64,000 nt of DNA from Echiichthys vipera (Eukaryota; Chordata; Actinopteri; Perciformes; Trachinidae): NCBI GenBank assembly GCA_963691815.1, contig OY829648.1, positions 33,889,456 to 33,953,455 on the forward strand, written 5' to 3'. Below, piece after piece: positions 58,801 to 64,000 of this stretch. Every line of letters starts with the position of its first letter. The first letter of the stretch is position 1. The position numbers and the translations under genes were made by a program. The notes below the pieces were generated by a model. It saw only the letters and a program-made list of their open reading frames with translations, made no database searches and had not been told where the DNA came from.

Positions 58801-59874
58801 TATGAAAAGCAAACTTGACGGGAGAATGTGCGATCCTACACGGACACTCTGACAACAGGCGTACGAAAACAAAGAGGGAAAAATGAGAAACGGAGACACC
58901 GACGGCAGAAGGATGAAACACAAGAAAGAGTGTGACACTGAGACCAGTGTGAAATAAATGGAAACATTGCCTCTAAATAATCATATGAACAAGTCACAAA
59001 AGTCTTTTTTTGCACTGACTGCTATGCAATTGTTGGACTATGTTGTCTTTATTCATAAATATCAAATATCTTACAAAGGTAGTGTTTCTAGTACAAATAT
59101 CCCCCTGCAGTGGAGAGTTAGCAACAAAAGAGGGAATTTGTACTAAAAAATATATCCAGACAGAATGCCATTCCATAGATGTACAGTAGCTGGTGTGTTT
59201 ACCTGAGAGTATTCCACTGGGTAAAGGCAAGAGTGCTGACGCAGCATGGAGAATAAGTGATGAACAAACAAAAAATTGATAAAATACACACATCAAAAGA
59301 AGCGTTTATTGACAGGCTGTGTCTGGATGGATGGATAGAATGAGAGGAGGAAGAAAGCATTAGGATGAGTCAAAGCCAAGATGAGTAGTTAAGCTCATCC
59401 TTGTTTGATAGTGCATGTTTCCTAGTGTGCATTTTATCAGAGAAAGGTGTATAGTATATACAGAGCTGAGGGTGTTGTGGTGCTGCAGGGAACTTCTGCT
59501 GCTTACCAAACCTCTGGAGTTGTGTCCATTTGCATGTCAACATCCTTTTGTAAGGGACACTCACACTTAAACACATACACTAGACACTGAGGGTCTGTCA
59601 CACATGCAGGTGTCAAGTGCCTACTTGACACACTGGGGCATGTTTGGTAGATGAATCCATCCCATGAAAATTGCAAAACTAAAAAGTAGTAATTTAGGGG
59701 CTGAATAAGTGATTAATTGATTTACTGAATTATTGAAGCAATTCGATCATGTTGTCCATAAGCAGGTAGGCCTACTGTGCTTAAAAGACACATGGTGTGA
59801 CGCAACTACAATTCACATGAAGTTGGGAAGTTGTGTAAAATGTGAAGAAAAACAGATCACAATCCTTTTCAACC
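58801..59874. other. Intron sequence, no gene recognised
   Basis: No eps15l1 exon and no assigned repeat could be identified here. Confidence 0.4.
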
Positions 59875-60081
59875 TACAGTGGGTATGGAAAGTAATCAGA
59901 CCCCTTTAAATCTTATCTTCATTAATGTACACACAGCACCCAATTTTGACACAAAAACACAGAATTGTAGAATATTTAGCACATTTATTAAAAAAACAAA
60001 ACTGAAATATCACATGGCCATAAATATTCAGACCCTTTGCTGTGACACCTTTATTGGATTCCAGCTATGTCCAGAGTCCTG

Positions 60082-60715
60082 GGGCTGTATTCCCAAAACA
60101 TTTGATCTCAGCACTAAGAGTTCTCCTAAAGAGCATTAAAAGTTCTTAGTTCAGAGTCATTTCTTCAAGCCTATTCCCAAAGCCTCAGAAACCAACTTTC
60201 CCAAGGAGTGGGAGGAACTCCTGGGACTAGAGGGTTGACCTTGTTGATGACATCATGTTCATCCCTTCTATGCCCACAGTGATTGGCTGAGAGGGAATGA
60301 GTCCCTAAGAGTGAGTTTATGATAGAAACACTTCAGTGGGGAAGTGAATGAACTGCAGCACTTTGTGTGGTCTGGATAGGACATTTATCGTCTGGAGCAA
60401 AATCCTCCTGACCGACAGCTGAGAGATGCCAAGAGCGTCTGAGCTGCATTGCTGCCTTTTCCCATGGTCAAACAACGGAGAGTTGTACCAACTTTAATCT
60501 GCGGTGATATTGTTGGTTTTGATTGGTTGGTGATGTGATGGTTCGACTCTGACCTGTGGCCCTTTGCTGCATGTCTCCCCCTCTCTCTCTCAACCCATTT
60601 CCTGTCTGTTCTATATATTAAAGGCTTGATAAACGCCCCTTATTTTTAAGAGTTACTCCGAAATCAGCAAGTTAGGACCTACTCTTAGCCTTAAGATGTA
60701 TTGTGAATACAGTCC
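60082..60715. mobile_element. PIF/Harbinger-type non-autonomous element with CTG duplication
   Basis: The ends gggctgtattcccaaaaca and, reversed, ggactgtattcacaataca are inverted, followed by a gctaagagt-type block on the right arm and cactaagag on the left. CTG flanks both sides (60079-60081 and 60716-60718), the CWG site preferred by this superfamily. A SINE piece lies inside near its right arm. Confidence 0.78.
60535..60635 (+). mobile_element. tRNA-SINE fragment inside the Harbinger element
   Basis: Shares gactctgacctgtggccctt, ctctctctctc and the attaaaggc end with the SINE at 17055-17200. The A-box side is lost. Confidence 0.6.
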
Positions 60716-61219
60716 CTGGTTGTCGATCTTTGGCCTTGGCATGATTCTGTCTCTGAGCTCTTGGGGCAGTTCCTTCGACCTCATGATTTGCTCTGACATG
60801 CACTGTGAGCTGTAAGGTCTTATATAGACAGGTGTATGCCTTTCCTAATCAAGTCCAATCAGTTTAATTAAACACAGCTGGACTCCAATAAAGGTGTAGA
60901 ACCATCTCAACGATGATTAGAAGAAATGGACAGCACCTGAGTTAAATAGAAGAGTGTCACAGCAAAGGGTCTGATACTTATGGACATGTCATATTTCACT
61001 ATTTCACTTTTTGTGCTTTAATAAATTTGCAAAAAAATCTACAATTCTATGTTTTTCTGACAAAATTGGGTGCTGTGTACATTAATGAAGAAAATAAATA
61101 AATAATTTTATCAAATGGCTGCAGATTAACAGAGTGAGAAATTCAAGGGGGTCTGATTACTTTCCTTACCCACTGTTTATTCAGTTGAATACACTAAAAA
61201 GACAAGATACTTAATGTTC

Positions 61220-61500
61220 AAACTGATCAACTTTATTGTTTTTTATATTCACTAATTTCGAAATTCATGCCTGCCACGATGACACGTTCCAAAAAAGCTG
61301 GGACAAGGTGAACAAAAGACTGGGAAAAAAACACCTGTTTGGAACATTCCACAGGTGAACAGGTTCATTGGAAACAGGTGAGTGTCATGATTGGGTATAA
61401 AAGGAGCATCCCTGAAAGGCTCAGTCATTCACAAGCAAGGATGGGGTGAGGTTCACCACTCTGTGAACAAATAATTCAATAGTTCAAGAAGTTTTTCTTA
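61220..61500 (+). repeat. Tc1/mariner-type repeat, left part
   Basis: The segments cacgttccaaaaaagctggg, aacacctgtttggaacattc and gggtataaaaggagcatccc belong to a repeat I recall as widespread in fishes and amphibians. The transposase part is missing here. Confidence 0.55.
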
Positions 61501-62660
61501 CAACAGAGTGGCTTGGTAGTAAAAGAGTGCAGGTACTAGACTGGCCTGCTGCAGTCCACACCTGTTTCCACTGAAAATGTGTGGAGCATTATATAGAGAA
61601 AAATATGACAATGGACTGTTGTACGTAAGTAAGTTGAACATAAAGCAAGAATGGTAAGAATTCCACCTACAAAGCTTCAACAATTAGTGTCCTCAGTTCC
61701 AAAATCTTTGCATGTTCAGTTCTGTTGAATATAGGTTGAAAAGGATTGTATTCTGTTTTTATCTACATTTCCACAATGTCCAAAACACATGTATATTGTG
61801 GTTGTATTATATTAAACTGTTTCTGTCTGATAACATTTTAGGAAAGAAACATATTCCTCAAAATCACTGATAAAAAAAAAAACATATTCTATTTTGACAA
61901 TGCTGTAATTGTTCATCCATCTCTTTAAGTAGTACACATTTTTGATATTAAATGATGATCTGTGTTTGGGCATCATAATCTTGAAAATGAGATGGTGCAT
62001 CTCTATGCAGCTTATGCTGAAAACAATGAAGTCAGTGTATTACCTAAGGTAGATGGCAGTCTGAACACCCCCAGTTTGGAGAAGCAGACAGCAGTCCTGA
62101 CACAGAAGCTAAGCAATGTACTGCTGTGGATGGGGGGCCCACGGCAAAAGATAGGACCACTGAAAACATCAATATGACCAATATGAGTTTAAGTGTATGG
62201 TATACTAAGAATATTTTCACCACTTCATCTTGTCGTCAAACAGCCCTTTACAATGGGGAACTGAAGCTTTTATGGTCTAAAGTTAATGACACAAGTGCAA
62301 GTGGCAAAAGGGTTATATTTTGTCTCTTCATTAACCATGGGTGTGTTTTGGCCATACTATGAATGAAACCAATCAGTATGTCATCTGCCATTCCCTTTAA
62401 AAGCCAGGTGTGGGCTTCTTGGTTGCCTCAAACATGTAGTAGCTGACAGTCCACCTGCTCTGTCTTATTTTAACTTAATTTACAGTACAAGGTTTTAGTT
62501 ATTCTTTCAATATCATTCTTGAAAGTGCACTTCTCTATCAGCGGACATCTCTACCATATTATTTCAAACAAACAGAAGATGATTCATTCGTAAAAGAGGG
62601 TGCACTGCATTAGTTAATTAAGAAGTAGGTGTCTTTGAACACGCCGCTGAGCAACACAAT
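61501..62660. other. Intron sequence, no gene recognised
   Basis: No eps15l1 exon found. Possibly includes the 5' UTR of the LINE remnant that follows. Confidence 0.4.
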
Positions 62661-62664
62661 TAAA

Positions 62665-63620
62665 GAGAGATGACTACTCTTTAGAGTGAACTTAAACAAG
62701 ATCTAGAAGGTATCCAGAAGGAGACTATGGCTGACATTGCATCCCTCAAGAAGAAGAAGAATTCCTCTTATTTATCCCGCAAGGGAAATTTTTTTTTCAA
62801 TTTTCAAGATTGAATTTAGAGCTGAGATTGCCACTCTACATACAAGACAGCTGAAAGTGGATGCTGGTATGAAGGCGATGGATATTGCCCTCAACAGACA
62901 TGACAATGCCCTTTCAGGGATGCAGGGAACAATATCCAAGTTAAGAAATGAGCAAAATCCAAGAATGCCAGGAGGACCAAGAAAATCGGAACTTGGAAAT
63001 TGGGAGTATTGTCATAACTAAATGTACTGAAAACTTACAACCGACTGCATTCATGGCAAACTTCTTCTCTGAGGTCTTGGGCAGTGATATTCCAAACCAG
63101 TTTGGTGCTTGATAGGTGCACAGATCACTCGCTCCCGAAGCTAAATCTGTGCAGCACCCTCAGACGTTTATAGGGCAGCTGCACCTTTACTCAGATAGAG
63201 AAGAGAAATCCTTCGAGTGTCCAGACTGTGAGGGGCGCTAAACCCTGAGAGCACTGACACATTGGGTTGAGGGAAGCACCCCTGACAGTATCCCCGCTTG
63301 GGTCATGATGGGGGCTTACTCCTGGAGACCGACATTCTTCTCTGCACTACTATTCAGAGATCACTATGACCATACAGACACTTCTACACATCCTATAGTC
63401 TTTTGACAGTCTTTGCATGTTTGGTATCAGTTCCGAAGGCATTTTGGTTGGCAGGCGGTCTCCAACAATGCTCCAATCGTATCAAACTACAGATTTCCAC
63501 CCTCTGTTAAGGATAAGACCTTTCTGTCAGGGAAAAATATGAGAATTTACACATTCAAGGACTTAAACATAGGTAATATATTCGTTTCATTTGAACAACA
63601 AAGCCACGATGCACTGCTAG
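62665..63620 (+). pseudogene. L1-type LINE ORF1 remnant
   Basis: Frames in order give ELKQDLEGIQKETMADIASL, then FRAEIATLHTRQLKVDAGMK and HDNALSGMQGTISKL (coiled coil). A frame shift leads to QEDQENRNLEIGSIVI, PTAFMANFFSEVLGSDIP, a RAHRSLAP-like motif and a GKNMRIYTFKDLN end. This is the coiled coil, RRM-like and C-terminal order of L1 ORF1. A 40-bp gaagaag/tttatcccgcaagggaaat insertion interrupts it near 62745-62795. No ORF2 follows. Confidence 0.68.
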
Positions 63621-64000
63621 TATTGTGACATAAGTAAACACTTCACCATAATAAAACTTGAATGCACTTAAAATGTGCAACATATTATATATAAATATAT
63701 ATAATATAGCTTTACATGAACCACCATCGTCAGCTGCTCATCAGTGGCAACAGGTCAGCTATGTTTAGACAAACAATTTTGCATATTTACATTAACACGA
63801 AGACCTACTGCCTACCTATCTGCTAAACTACTGGTTTCACTACTGTGGTACCATAAACAGGAAGTGTCGTGTGTCATGGCAACGCCCACAAAGTGTTCAG
63901 AAAGGGGTGAATAGCGTACACTTAAACTTAATAAATGTTGCTGCTGTCCCCTGCTGTCTCCTTCTTGAACTGGGGATGAACGCTATCTACAGTAGGTAAT

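Larger units (their letters stand above)
59877..61175. mobile_element. Tc1-like element (cagtgggta family) with nested Harbinger
   Basis: Inverted ends cagtgggtatggaaagtaat and, reversed, cagtgggtaaggaaagtaat run for over 150 bp with moderate similarity. TA is kept on the left (59875-59876) and reads TT on the right. The interior is mostly replaced by an insert at 60082-60715. No transposase frame survives. Confidence 0.85.

Noticed and set aside
59190..59245. Possible additional eps15l1 exon end at tggaatactctcag|gtaaac on the minus strand
   Set aside because: The enclosed coding part would be only about 14 nt and does not match the expected ELDDISQE-type sequence of the preceding exon.

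Overview
The window is nuclear DNA of a ray-finned (teleost-type) fish. The grounds are one vertebrate gene in many small exons, introns full of fish-style Tc1, hAT, PIF/Harbinger, L2/Rex-type LINE and tRNA-SINE remnants, and very long CA/TG microsatellites. No bacterial or viral genes are visible. The only host gene I can support is the 3' part of eps15l1 (epidermal growth factor receptor substrate 15-like 1), on the minus strand. It runs from a coiled-coil exon at 56350-56422 to the stop codon at 7293-7295. Twelve exons were traced by conceptual translation, splice phase and recalled similarity to mammalian EPS15L1. The N-terminal EH-domain exons are not seen and should lie beyond position 64000. 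The exons give, in order: the end of the coiled coil (56.4, 55.9, 55.3 and 49.8 kb); a DPF-repeat region for AP-2 binding (42.6, 42.2, 35.9, 35.0, 32.2 and 29.7 kb); a PALPPK-type proline-rich motif (29.7 kb); a last DPF cluster (13.9 kb); and the ubiquitin-interacting C-terminus (7.4 kb). The product is an endocytic adaptor of clathrin-coated pits. Layout by region: 1-7.3 kb is downstream flank or 3' UTR with simple repeats and repeat remnants. 7.4-13.7 kb is the last intron. 13.9-29.7 kb is a 15.7-kb intron carrying two Tc1/hAT-scale elements, a Harbinger Myb/SANT remnant, foldback elements and a three-deep nest at 28.2-29.6 kb. 29.8-42.6 kb holds the DPF exons with a Tc1 copy almost touching one splice donor and several LINE pieces. 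42.7-49.7 kb is a 7-kb intron with a 2.8-kb hAT element. 49.9-55.3 kb is an intron with two LINE pieces in opposite orientation. 56.4-64 kb is the intron upstream of the first exon seen, with a Tc1/Harbinger/SINE nest and an L1-like ORF1 remnant. The points most worth checking are: a 165-bp TG tract that forms the whole 3' end of one intron and leaves about 174 nt without any A before the acceptor; a Tc1 copy starting at intron position +10 behind a possible tandem donor; an exact 178-bp duplicate fused to the 5' end of a truncated LINE in the orientation expected for template switching onto eps15l1 pre-mRNA; and a non-autonomous repeat family with 10-bp target duplications and asymmetric ends. 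All names rest on recalled family patterns, not on database searches.
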